From contig NC_054756.1 of assembly GCF_018143015.1 (NCBI RefSeq), positions 15,508,902-15,572,901 of the forward strand: DNA of 64,000 nucleotides, given 5' to 3'. The notes under the pieces are model-generated. The model ran no database searches, was not told where the DNA came from, and saw only the letters and a program-made list of their open reading frames with translations. Of this stretch, positions 55,000 through 64,000 are shown in pieces (position 1 is the first letter of the stretch; each line of letters starts with the position of its first letter). The DNA is from Lytechinus variegatus (lineage: Eukaryota; Echinodermata; Echinoidea; Temnopleuroida; Toxopneustidae). A program made the translations under genes and the position numbers.

Positions 55000-57400
55000 C
55001 TCATCCACTGTTTCCATATGAAATCACTTCTAGGGTAGGATCGGCCTTTAATCATCGTCAAAAGTACGGTAGCGGTAGGAGCATAAAGGGGTGCATGGGA
55101 GGGGCATGAGTGCACCCCAGAGAGTGGTCACAATCCCACATCTCTCAATACTACGTCAATGATAAGGCCGGCGTCGGGAGGTGATGATTTATTAGAACGA
55201 TGAATATTTTATTTTTCATCCGAACTCTTTCTGACTATTATTAGAAATCATTGGAAATGATTTGTATATTTATTTACGGTTTGAGGAGTATGATTGACGC
55301 AGAAATTTAGGCTGGTATCTAATTTCTGCCTTATAAGTGGTCTGTATATCAAATTTAATCGGACAAGCGGTAGGAATGTCTGATAATATCACCTATTTTA
55401 GGACCAATTTGTTTGGGAATCTTGGAAGAATAAAGGAATGTTTTTCGTGATGATGCCGCTTTCTTTCTTAAGGGCATATATTTCTTTCGTAACTGAGTAA
55501 AGATTTTTGCGTGCAATTTAATATTTTTGATATTGTCTTTACTTAGATTTCTGCACTGTGTATTGTACACAAGCTCGTCACATTTCAATGAATATCGATT
55601 GAAAATGAAGAGAAATAATGAAAAAAAAATAAGTGAAATAATACACACATCCTTTTTTAAAACTAACCTTTAAATTTGCCCCCTTTTTAATAATAAAAAA
55701 TATATACAAAAGAAACAAAAATGTTTCGAACGTAATGGACGTTTTCACGGTCATCGTTGTTTGCTATATTAACTTATGGTTATAGTTTAGGAGCCAAAAG
55801 CATGAAATATTCAATACTTTCTCCGTCATTCAATTCATTATTTTATTTGATCGTAAATCCAGACTTTTCCGCGGCTCTGTCTCGCGTTTATTGTTCCCTC
55901 TGAAACACTTTCTGGCAGTCAACAAAACACCCCCAGCGCACTTCAGCAAAGTCAATTTTGCGCTAAATTTAGTAATTGGGCGTAAAATATGTAGTTAAGA
56001 GGGTTAAAACAACATATTGAGCGATTAAATTATACCCTAAGGACACCGAGAAAGTGCAAGATTAGAAAAACAACGTCACGGTATACTTTCTTTCCTTTTC
56101 TTTTTTTCTTTTTTGACTAACAACAATGTCTGGCTGAAGTGAGGCAGCTAGTCTTTTGTCAAAGGGGTGGTAAAATACATTCAATCGATATCTCAGATAT
56201 TTTGATGGATTTGCCTTCAGTCTGCTGGAACTTTACTGAACAGACCCGTGCCACACCCATCCTACCCGTCCCCCATTGCCGATAATGATTCGCGAATAAG
56301 TATAGCCGGATGTTAATTTGTGTGTCCACATTATGCTTCGATGTACCTCATTGCACATTACAAGAGTAGGCCTATGCTTTTATTGAAATTAAACAATGTA
56401 CCCCCAATCATTTATACGAGACATAGTTTCATTCTGTGCGAGGTTTCGTAGCGCCCCCTCGCCCGTTCTTGTATTGTGATTATGTTTTCGATGCAGGCTG
56501 AGGGTTTTTTAATTGAAATAATCATTTTATTTGAAAAAAAAAAAGGAAGCATGCACAGCAAAACGGTATAAATGACCATATGGTGCATGAATCAAGGGAG
56601 GGGGTGGGGGCACCAGTCGTACCATAAAATGATTGAAAAAACCCAAGCTGCAAGATATTAAAAAACATTTTAATCGAAATTGTAGTTTTGAATTATGACA
56701 TAGTCATGTTGACTCCTCATCTAAATATATATTTTTTCAATCAAATAGTTTTGCCCCCTAGCCGCCCCAATAAAAATCCTCGTACCAACTAGCCCACCCC
56801 CCTTGCCCCGCCCCTCCCGCCCAAAATGGATAAACAACTAACACCTCCTCTCAGCAACAAATCTAGATTGGTGATGTTTCATAACACACGCACCAAGATC
56901 TAATCGAATCAGAGTAGGGGGGAAGGCGTAGTCCAACTGAGAGTGGAATGTTAGATATGAAACCGAGTGACCCATATGCAACCAACCTGCCTACACCCAA
57001 TGTCCGAATACTTATGTCAAAAAATATGAAACACTCTTCCCATTCTGTACTGCTTCACGATACAGGCCTATTTTCCACAAGACAGATAGTGAGCCATGTA
57101 TATAGTGGTACGGGTGGTGCTATATGGGGGGAGGGGGGAGGGGAAGAGGCGACCACTCCTATGTAGCCTATGTGGTGAACAAGAGGGGGGGGGGGAGGAA
57201 GTATAACATGAAGCAGAAAGGAGAAAGACGAGTAAAGAATAAATATTTTGGTCGTGCACTCTTTAACACCTTAATAATCAATTTCATATAAAATGAATTC
57301 ATATTTTAGTTTTCTTTCCTCGATCATAATATTATCTTGGTGTCACCCCAGGATAGTGGATATTTCCTTTTAAAAACAAAGGACTATGGCATTTTCAAAG
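55000..57400. other. Intergenic stretch, nothing firm
   Basis: Mostly AT-rich. At 56580-56830 G-rich and C-rich text (gggagggggtgggggcacc, ccgcccctcccgcccaa) suggests a decayed G-run element, but no inverted ends were fixed. G-runs also lie at 57126-57195. Confidence 0.35.
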
Positions 57401-57414
57401 GAGACGCGAAAGCC

Positions 57415-57545
57415 AAGATGGTTGGGTGGTGGTCTCGCAATCCGGGATCGAAACCCGGTTAGCGCACTAACGCCCTCTTGCAAGGTATTTTCACTCATTA
57501 TCAGGTCCTTCGGAGATGACATTAATCCGTATATCGTTTCAGCTT
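57415..57545 (+). mobile_element. tRNA-derived SINE, second copy
   Basis: A head with ggttgggtggtggtctcgc and a B-box-like ggatcgaaacc is followed by gcgcactaacgccctcttgc, then tatcaggtccttcggagatg and acattaatccgt. This order matches the complement of the SINE at 5477-5681 with divergence. Confidence 0.65.
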
Positions 57546-57685
57546 CGGCCTATGTATTACACGGTCGCGTAAATCAATCGCCAAAAAGTAAACCAAGAAA
57601 CGGAACAACACGAACAGTAACAATAATAACAACAACAACAACAACGTTACTTCTAAACACTTCTACTAAACATGATAAACATCAT

Positions 57686-58125
57686 CAGGGGCCGCGGAAC
57701 GGTTTTCAAAGTGGGGGGGGGGGGGGCTGACCATGCAAAAAAATCTCAATCCTACGGTCATTTGTACGTTTTTGTTCAAATTCAAATTCAAAAGTTTATT
57801 GATATAAAATCCTGACATATAAGGATCATCATCAAAAACAAAGAACTATAAGAAAAAAAATAATACAACATAAACATAACATAATGACAACGAGGTATTA
57901 AAAAAAACAAAAAAAAACAAAAAATACAAAGAAAACAAAAACAGAAGAAAAATACCAATCTTGGATGCAATGTTAGATGCGAGATACATAAATGCATACA
58001 ATATACATACACATACATAATATACCTAAACATTAATACACCCATATACAAATACACGGTTTTGGAAAAAAGTGGGGGGCTGAAGCCCTCCCAGCCCCCC
58101 CCCCCCCCCGTTTCCGCGGCCCCTG
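57686..58125. mobile_element. G-run TIR element hosting a LINE 3' end
   Basis: CAGGGGCCGCGGAACGG and, on the complement of the right end, CAGGGGCCGCGGAAACGG bound 440 bp. ATCAT flanks both sides (57681-57685, 58126-58130). G-runs stand just inside each end. Most of the interior is the LINE fragment at 57777-58065. Confidence 0.7.
57777..58065 (-). mobile_element. LINE-like 3' region, copy 2, with tail
   Basis: On the minus strand the fragment runs through gcatctaacattgcatccaa and ends ATATCAATAAACTTTTGAAT with a TTTGAA-type repeated tail, as non-LTR retrotransposon 3' ends do. It matches 14800-15050 in the opposite orientation. Confidence 0.65.
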
Positions 58126-58139
58126 ATCATGAACATGGA

Positions 58140-59990
58140 AAGGTAATATCAGTGGGAAAGGAAAAAAAACATTGTTACCATTTGACCATTATCCAACTTC
58201 TTTACAGAATTGTATTTATCAAATAGTTGATTAGAATGAAGTTTATAGACGTATATTCTTTCAGAGGCACACCCTAATCTATCAATGATTATGTAATTTA
58301 GGTAATATAATGGATTATACACATCAAAGACGTTTATTTTCAAAAAGGGCTTTTGACATGGATCTACTCATCAACTAAGTAATTTGTTTTTCATACTTCT
58401 AATTCTAACAACAGACGCCCTTTTTAACTTCAATTAATGAAATTCACAAGGTGGAAGTAAATATTTGGTCAAGAGAGCCTCGTAGCGTTATTAATGTTAT
58501 AATCAAGTAAATTATTTGTTCCTGCTATCTCGGAACACTATTTGGCAAATAACACTCCCAAATACACCGCAATCACATTTCCATTGCGTGAGATGCAATC
58601 AATTTAACATCATGTATAAAGTGTTTTTATCCTGCCAATTCTAGCGTTCAAATCAATGTATTATATTCATCAATTAATTCAAGTTGTTCCCATGGATTGA
58701 CTTGAAAATATTTGTTGATATGATTTTTCCTTTAATTGGTAAGTGCAGGCTGGCACGTTCTTTGCTTTCAATGTGACCAAAGAAATAAATTTTTGAAAAC
58801 ATCAAAGGGACAATATTCCCAACATAAAGTTGTGATATTTATTTATTCAAAATTGGGGCACATGGGTGATCGCATCCTTGTGATTTTCCATGTATTAAAG
58901 CGAAAGAGAAAAAGTGAAAATAAAAAGAAAATGAAAGAATAAAGTAGAGAAAAAGTAATGAAAAAAAAGGTTTGAGTTGTGTAACTATATTTTGGGACAC
59001 ATTATTACTTCACTTTGGACGTCTTGTCCGATTACCCCCCCCCCCCCTCACCCTTATAATAAATACCATCGACCTAAGGCGTCGCCATCGTATTAATACG
59101 AAAGTTAGAGTGTTTAAGAGAGTTAAAAGTATGAAAGTTAATCAGTGTGAAATTGACAATTATTATTAAAGCATTTTTTGTTTACTTGTTTCAACAAAAT
59201 CAGATATTCATTCTTTTTTTCTTCATTTTCTGTATTTGTGAGCAAAGAGGGTTTAAATTGACACAAACAAATTTTTAGATCAGCGCGTTTAAGGTTTAAC
59301 TATATGTTTTTTAGGTCGTTGTTGTTGCAAGTATGTGATTTTTTTTCATACCAGATGCTACAATATCTATCAGTGACATCGAATGAGATCATTAAATGAC
59401 TGAATGACGTAAGAAAACATTAGTTCCAATACTTATTTTAAGAAATATCACTTTCAAAATCGTGGGACACTAATGACGAAAACAGAAACAGAAACAGACG
59501 ACAGTTTAATTTTCATTACAAATTAATTGATTAAACATGACCAACCTCTATTTCTCCTTTTGTCTACTTATTCATCGTTCATTTATCTACGCATAGACAT
59601 TATTTCTATTTCGCTAAAAGAATCTTGCAAACATGGAAATCCCAAAGACTAACCAATTATGGGCATTTTACAAAAGAAATTCCTCCATCGAAACATGGCC
59701 AAACAATGAACTTAACATGCTTAAGCTGTCATATTAGGGTCTCATTATGGCTATCTGATTATCACATCTATACTCGAACGTGACCGGGTCTCTGCCCAAT
59801 GGTCAAGCCGCCTTGACCGTCCAACAAGACCAGGCGTGGTCGGTCACTGGACATTCCTATCTTGACCAACACATCGCTGACGGGCTCATGTCAAATTCTT
59901 TGGATTGTCTCAAGAAGGATTGGCCAGGGGGGGGGGGCGTCTGCAAAATTTTGTAATGAAGAGTTGAAGGGAATGAGATGGACCCAATTT
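58140..59990. other. Intergenic stretch, nothing recognised
   Basis: AT-rich with C-runs at 59035-59047 and a G-run at 59928-59937. No exons or element ends recognised. Confidence 0.4.
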
Positions 59991-60009
59991 TAGATTTTTC
60001 TCATTTTTT

Positions 60010-60610
60010 TTATTAAATGACTCTAGTAATGAGACTTTTGAGCGATCTGAACACAAGGCTCATAATGGTAGACATAATTAGTATTTATATTCATATGGGC
60101 AATACTAGATTCCTTAGATCACTTGCTAACCAATACCTCCTTAAACACAGAAGAAGCTTTAGCTCATATGGTGATAAAGCATTTGCTAATTTTGTGCCCA
60201 AATTATGGAATAAACTGCCTGTAACAGTAAGATCTGCTGACAAGTTAAAAACTTTTAAATCTCTGCTTAAAACACATTTATTTGCTCATTGATTTCTTTC
60301 TCCTTATATGATTTTTGTGTAACTATATGTTTAAATATTCATGTTTAGTTCTCTTTCGTAAGTTGTTTCTTTGTTAGGGTCTAGCTTAGGCCTGGTGTTT
60401 TTAGAGCCCTTGTGAGTTATGTACCTGCCGGATTGCCTTCTAGGCAAGTTCCTTAAACTGCGGATGAACAGGGCATAGGTACCAGTCCCGTAGATATATT
60501 TCAAGTGTTGTTTAATGTAATTATTATTATTATTATTTATTTATTGTAAAGCGCTTTGATCATATTTTTGGTAAAACGCCATATAAGTACCTGTTATGTA
60601 TGTATGTAGG
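60010..60610 (+). mobile_element. 5'-truncated L2/CR1-like LINE, C-terminal ORF2 and 3' end
   Basis: The open segment at 60017-60292 encodes the tail of a non-LTR reverse transcriptase protein: KHRRSFSSYGDKAFANFVPK, then LWNKLPVTVRSADKLKTFKS, then LLKTHLFAH and a stop. The YGD+AF...PKLWN-LP...R...FK..LKTHLF pattern is typical of L2/CR1-group ORF2 C-termini. The 3' part ends with tgtaaagcgctttgatcat and gccatataagtacctg, the conserved hairpin tail of these LINEs, and a (TATG)n tail. The reverse transcriptase core and ORF1 are absent, so this is a dead 5'-truncated copy. The first codons after 60017 do not resemble the family and are probably flank. Confidence 0.8.
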
Positions 60611-60639
60611 GACGCTTATCCCTTTTATAGGGGGAGGGG

Positions 60640-60862
60640 ATGTTATGATATAAATAATAATATAGGATTTGTATAGTGCACGTATCCACCTATATTACCC
60701 CGGCAAAGCTATAGTCTACCGATTCTGGTGCGCACAGCTTTTTGAGGAATTACTTCCTACCGGTACCCATTTACCTCACCTGGGTCGAGTGCAGCACAGT
60801 GTGGATAAATTTCTTGCTGAATGAAAACACGCCATGGCTAGGATTCGAATCCACGACCCTCT
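60640..60862 (-). mobile_element. tRNA-derived SINE body and B-box, left part of a split copy
   Basis: On the minus strand GTGGATTCGAATCC (B-box) is followed by tagccatggcgtg, aagaaatttatccacac, ctgcactcgacccaggtgag and gctttgccggggtaatatag, ending in AT-rich DNA. The head is missing here and continues at 61091-61140. Confidence 0.7.
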
Positions 60863-61090
60863 TTATTTCTTTCAGACGTACATGGATTACAATTCATAGA
60901 AATTAAGTACAAAGTAATGTTTATATACTCTTTACAAAACATAAACATGTTCATATTATATTCACTTAAATAGCAGCTATCGGCTTATTCATATATACAC
61001 ATCGTACTCTTTATAACCTCAGTGGCCTGTATTCTGATAGCAGGGCTAACTTGATTTTGATTTGATTTGATTTGATTTTATTGATTTCCA
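60863..61090. mobile_element. 228-bp insertion splitting the SINE
   Basis: The insert is bordered by GACCCTCT at 60855-60862 and 61091-61098, an 8-bp duplication of SINE sequence. It holds AT-rich text, a left-end fragment of the GGCCTGTATTCTGA MITE family at about 61024-61050, and a (TTGAT)n tract at 61050-61088 resembling a LINE tail. It may be more than one event. Confidence 0.55.
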
Positions 61091-61140
61091 GACCCTCTGT
61101 TTGAAAGGCGAGAGTCAGAACCACTAGACCCATGTTGAAA
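61091..61140 (-). mobile_element. SINE head, right part of the split copy
   Basis: On the minus strand ATGGGTCTAGTGGTTCTGAC carries an A-box-like segment and leads through ctctcgcctttcaaacagag to GGGTC, which continues as GTGGATTCGAATCC at 60853 once the insert is left out. Confidence 0.65.
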
Positions 61141-61164
61141 CAATTAAAACAAAAAGTCAACCGA

Positions 61165-61668
61165 TTAAAGGGGAAGTTCACCCTGACAAAATGTTTATTG
61201 TAAAAATAGCAGAAAAAATAATAAAAAATATTGCCGAAGTTTGAGAAAAATTCATCAAATAATTAAAAAGTTATTAGAATTTCAATTATTTGATTTGTGA
61301 CGTCATATGCGAGCAGCATTCCTACATAGTGAATGGTAAAAAGTCAATGAAATGTCATTTTCTCAGAAAATTGAAAATGGTTTTCTCTGTACCTTTTGTA
61401 TATCAATAGACAAATCATTTCACACCCAATCATGAATAGAAAGCAAAATTAAGTCATCAGAAACCATACAAAATTTTAAATTCATGCATTTTATATTACA
61501 TAACACATGGGGCAGCTGCTCGTTTATGACGTCACAAATCCAAAACTTTGAACTCTAATAACTTTCTTACTCTTTAACGGATTTTCCTCAAACCTTCACC
61601 AATATTTTTTATTATTTTTTCGGCGATTTTTACAACAAAGTTTTCTTCAGGGTGAACTTCCCCTTTAA
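61165..61668. mobile_element. Foldback MITE, AAGGGGAAGTTCACCC family, copy 2
   Basis: TTAAAGGGGAAGTTCACCCT on the left and its complement AGGGTGAACTTCCCCTTTAA on the right are perfect 20-bp ends, including TTAA at each boundary. Arms continue as in 54499-54989. About 504 bp. Confidence 0.88.
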
Positions 61669-61669
61669 G

Positions 61670-62090
61670 CCGTCTGTATATTAATTTGTACCTGATTCTA
61701 TAGAAACCACCACTGGACTTTAGATGGGACGCCGTTGCCCCTCTCTCTAAGAAAGATAACCCCAGACATTCAACAACCAAGAATAAAAAAAAGAAGAAGA
61801 TAAAGACAGGAAAGAAAAGAAATGAAAGGAAAAGGGTAACATGACGTATTCTATGGATATCAATATGTACTATTCTGTCACAAAATTGTACATGTTAGAT
61901 GTTCATTTCATTAAGAGTAAATGTTTTACCCGCTTGCTTCGCTCTTTCTCGTCAGTATTCTGATCAGATACCCCTAATAGGACGCCATGTTCTGCCCCCT
62001 CAAAATGCTTGACACGTTGTGCCACTGGGGATCATGGGGGGAACATATTCAACGCATGTAACGCCAGAGGACATGTGGTCTGGGTTCTCC
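61670..62090. other. Intergenic stretch, nothing recognised
   Basis: Contains tttacccgcttgcttcgctc near 61926, similar to CTCGCT clusters in the 1744-2854 element, but no boundaries. Confidence 0.35.
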
Positions 62091-62100
62091 CAAATGGTAC

Positions 62101-62168
62101 GACCCGCCAATGGTGCCGAACCTCGGACTTCCGAATCCCGTTAAAAGAGCACGACCGCTAAACCACTT
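62101..62168 (-). mobile_element. Degenerate tRNA-like (SINE head) sequence
   Basis: On the minus strand AGTGGTTTAGCGGTCGTGC resembles an A-box region and GTCCGAGGTTCGGCACC a decayed B-box, 30 bases apart. The stems do not make a full cloverleaf. Confidence 0.35.
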
Positions 62169-62203
62169 TTCAAGAAGCCTATCGTTTTAGCGTTTGAACC
62201 AAC

Positions 62204-62270
62204 GGTGCCTTGGTCGAGTGGTTTAACTTGCCTGGCTGAAGGCAAGTGGTTCGATCCCCGGCCCTGGCAC
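62204..62270 (+). mobile_element. tRNA-like sequence, probably a SINE head
   Basis: GGTGCCTTGGTCGAGTGG (A-box-like) and GTGGTTCGATCCCCGG (B-box) are present, and GTGCC/GGCAC can pair as acceptor ends. The anticodon region CTTGCCT-GGCTGA-AGGCAAG is a 7-bp stem with a six-base loop, which is not a normal anticodon arm. A tRNA pseudogene or SINE head is more likely than a working tRNA. Confidence 0.5.
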
Positions 62271-62279
62271 TGATGCCCG

Positions 62280-63560
62280 TGAGAAGGAGTCATTTAATCA
62301 AAAGTGCATTTTTATCGTACATTAAAATGAATGGAAATGCTATTCTTGATAATCATGTGAGCACGAGTCTTTATAATATATATAAAAAGATCCATCATTT
62401 TTTTTCAGCCCCAGTGTGTTAAATATATTGGAGTTAATTTAATTTAATTTATCTTATCTTATTGCTGTCGGCGTAATGTAGAACCAACAACAAACAAATA
62501 AGTAGTGTCATATTTCCCAATCGTCATCTGGCCATCCACCCCCAGTGTAGATTCTAAGCCTGACTGTTTTCCTTTTCATTATTTTTGCTCCGGACACTTT
62601 AGAAATCCCGAGGTTTGGTGCCGAAATTAGGTATTTTGTTCTTTTGGTGCCAAAGCATTATTGATATATACGAACGCCCACACAGCAGTAACTTTTGCCA
62701 TGAAAATAAAATAAATCCAAAGACTCATCAAGGAAACACAAAACACAGCATATAACGGTTCACAAGATTTCCCCACTGTTTGTTTGGTGTTTGTCCTTCA
62801 TTATCATGATTGCCCCATCATCTTTTTGACAAGAAAACAACACCTTGCCTTTAGATGAACGCCCCCATGCCAGAAGCCGACTTTAAACTGTTTTGTTTCG
62901 TGTAAAGCCTGTCGTTGCCACCGTCTTAAGCACGCCGTTTTAAGAGATACGTCCCTCATCAAATCCTTGGCGGACAAAAGTTAGAGCACTTACTTTGCTC
63001 GTCATGTTCACAAAATAAACCTCTCATCGACAATGCCGCATTATCTTTGGTTGAGTGATTGGGAAGGGAGAAATGAAAACGGTAGGAATCTTGAAATTTC
63101 CGAATGGCAGTTTTCTGAATTTAACCGTGGACCGTGACATATTTTTTGTTAGTTAAGTACTCAGAATCCATGATTGATGCCAATCAGTGCATTCCAGGTT
63201 ATTGTAGTAGGAAATTATTGGAAGAAAATTACCCTCAAGATCGGTGTCTTTTTTTGTGACAAAGCTACTGTGACTCACGATTTAATACGAATCGACAACT
63301 GTATTTGGTTGTGCGCTGAGTAATAATATAGGCCTATTTTTTATCTAGTGATTTCCAGAATTTTGAAGAAATAAAACAAGGATGAAATGGTTTTCCTTAT
63401 AGATTGGAATTTTCTCCTGTATGGTGTCATAGAGTTATCGGTATGGCGATGATCCTTTTTTTTGCACCATGAAAGGCTACTCCATGCTGGAAAAATCAGC
63501 CATTTTCACAACATTTTGCAAGCTGCTGTAAAAACAAACAAGGAACTAATTCAATTCGTT
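62280..63560. other. Intergenic stretch, nothing recognised
   Basis: AT-rich with short frames only. No gene or element boundaries seen. Confidence 0.4.
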
Positions 63561-63569
63561 TTGGGGGTA

Positions 63570-63785
63570 ATGATGGGTAGACATATTATGAAAAGATGAC
63601 AACCGACAAAAGCATGAAAACTATGTTGTCCATGGGTGAATTACAGGTGAAAATGTTGCGTGTCGAGCGGGACATTTCTGCGTCCCATACGACACACAAC
63701 ATTTTCACCTTTAATTCACCCATATTTTATCATCAAATATGTTTTGTTGATTATTTGTTTTTCACATGACTACCCACTATAACTT
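63570..63785. mobile_element. Foldback element with near-perfect inner arms
   Basis: ATGGGTGAATTACAGGTGAA at 63632 continues into aatgttgcgtgtcg and is matched by the complement of 63690-63723 with three or so differences. The resemblance continues outwards more loosely to gggtagacat at about 63574 and atgactaccc at about 63767. Non-coding. Confidence 0.65.
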
Positions 63786-64000
63786 TATCATTGACAACAA
63801 CAAAATTCTCAAGCATTCAGCAAGGAGACTAGAAATTCTTGTCGAAATGTCCCGTACGTCACGTATGGAATCGCCCTGAACATGATGAAAGAACATTAAC
63901 AAAATATTTCGGAATCTACTCCATGTTGATTGATGACATTGATGATGCAAATGATGATGATGATGAACACAATTTGTCATGTTTGTATGATATCATTTAT

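Noticed and set aside
60017-60050. The first residues of the 91-codon frame as part of the LINE protein
   Set aside because: Only the later part (from about KHRRSF) matches the ORF2 tail pattern. The start is probably flank.
62204-62270. Functional tRNA gene
   Set aside because: A- and B-boxes are present, but the anticodon arm has a 7-bp stem with a six-base loop. It fits a SINE head better.
1-64000. Retrovirus-like or LTR elements, Polintons, toxin genes
   Set aside because: No long terminal repeats, gag/pol/integrase-like frames, capsid-like genes or toxin-like frames were seen.

Overview
The window looks like gene-poor, repeat-rich genomic DNA from a marine deuterostome invertebrate, most likely an echinoderm and perhaps a sea urchin. 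This rests on the AT-rich background, many short terminal-inverted-repeat elements carrying long G or C runs, tRNA-derived SINEs, an L2/CR1-like LINE tail, and tandem intron-containing tRNA genes. The species is an inference. No bacterial operon, CRISPR array, phage or retroviral element was seen, and no complete protein-coding gene lies inside the window.

The strongest genic content is 28 tRNA-Tyr(GUA) genes, all on the minus strand. One stands alone at 8845-8934, eleven form an array at 11452-13273, and sixteen form an array at 31530-34290. Each has the canonical intron after position 37 (15 to 18 nt) and lies in a repeat unit of about 167 to 181 bp with a conserved AT-rich 5' flank and a downstream T-run. 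The first array contains a 701-bp higher-order duplication. The second contains two copies with a damaged D arm.

Protein-coding evidence is limited to exon fragments. A signal-peptide-bearing first exon (minus strand, 81 to 1) runs off the left edge. A first coding exon with a good Kozak context and a CAG|GTAGGG donor sits at 39008-38895 on the minus strand. Weaker candidates are exons near 14.1-14.3 kb (+), 19.5-21.7 kb (-), 21.2 kb (+), 25.3 kb (+) and 37.8 kb (+, followed by AATAAA). None could be given a family.

Most other recognisable sequence is mobile or repetitive. There are two hAT-like 1.1-kb non-autonomous elements with exact 8-bp target duplications and internal CpG-rich satellites (1744-2854 and 50670-51833). 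There is a 500-bp G-run element with an 8-bp duplication (26581-27080), several long-armed foldback MITEs (4965-5199, 34910-35506, 40444-41045, 54499-54989, 61165-61668, 63570-63785), SINEs at 5.5, 57.4 and 60.6-61.1 kb, LINE 3' ends at 14.8, 57.8 and 60.0-60.6 kb, a 32-bp minisatellite (36434-37451), and microsatellite fields at 42.5-43.4 and 47.0-47.4 kb. Several elements are nested in one another.
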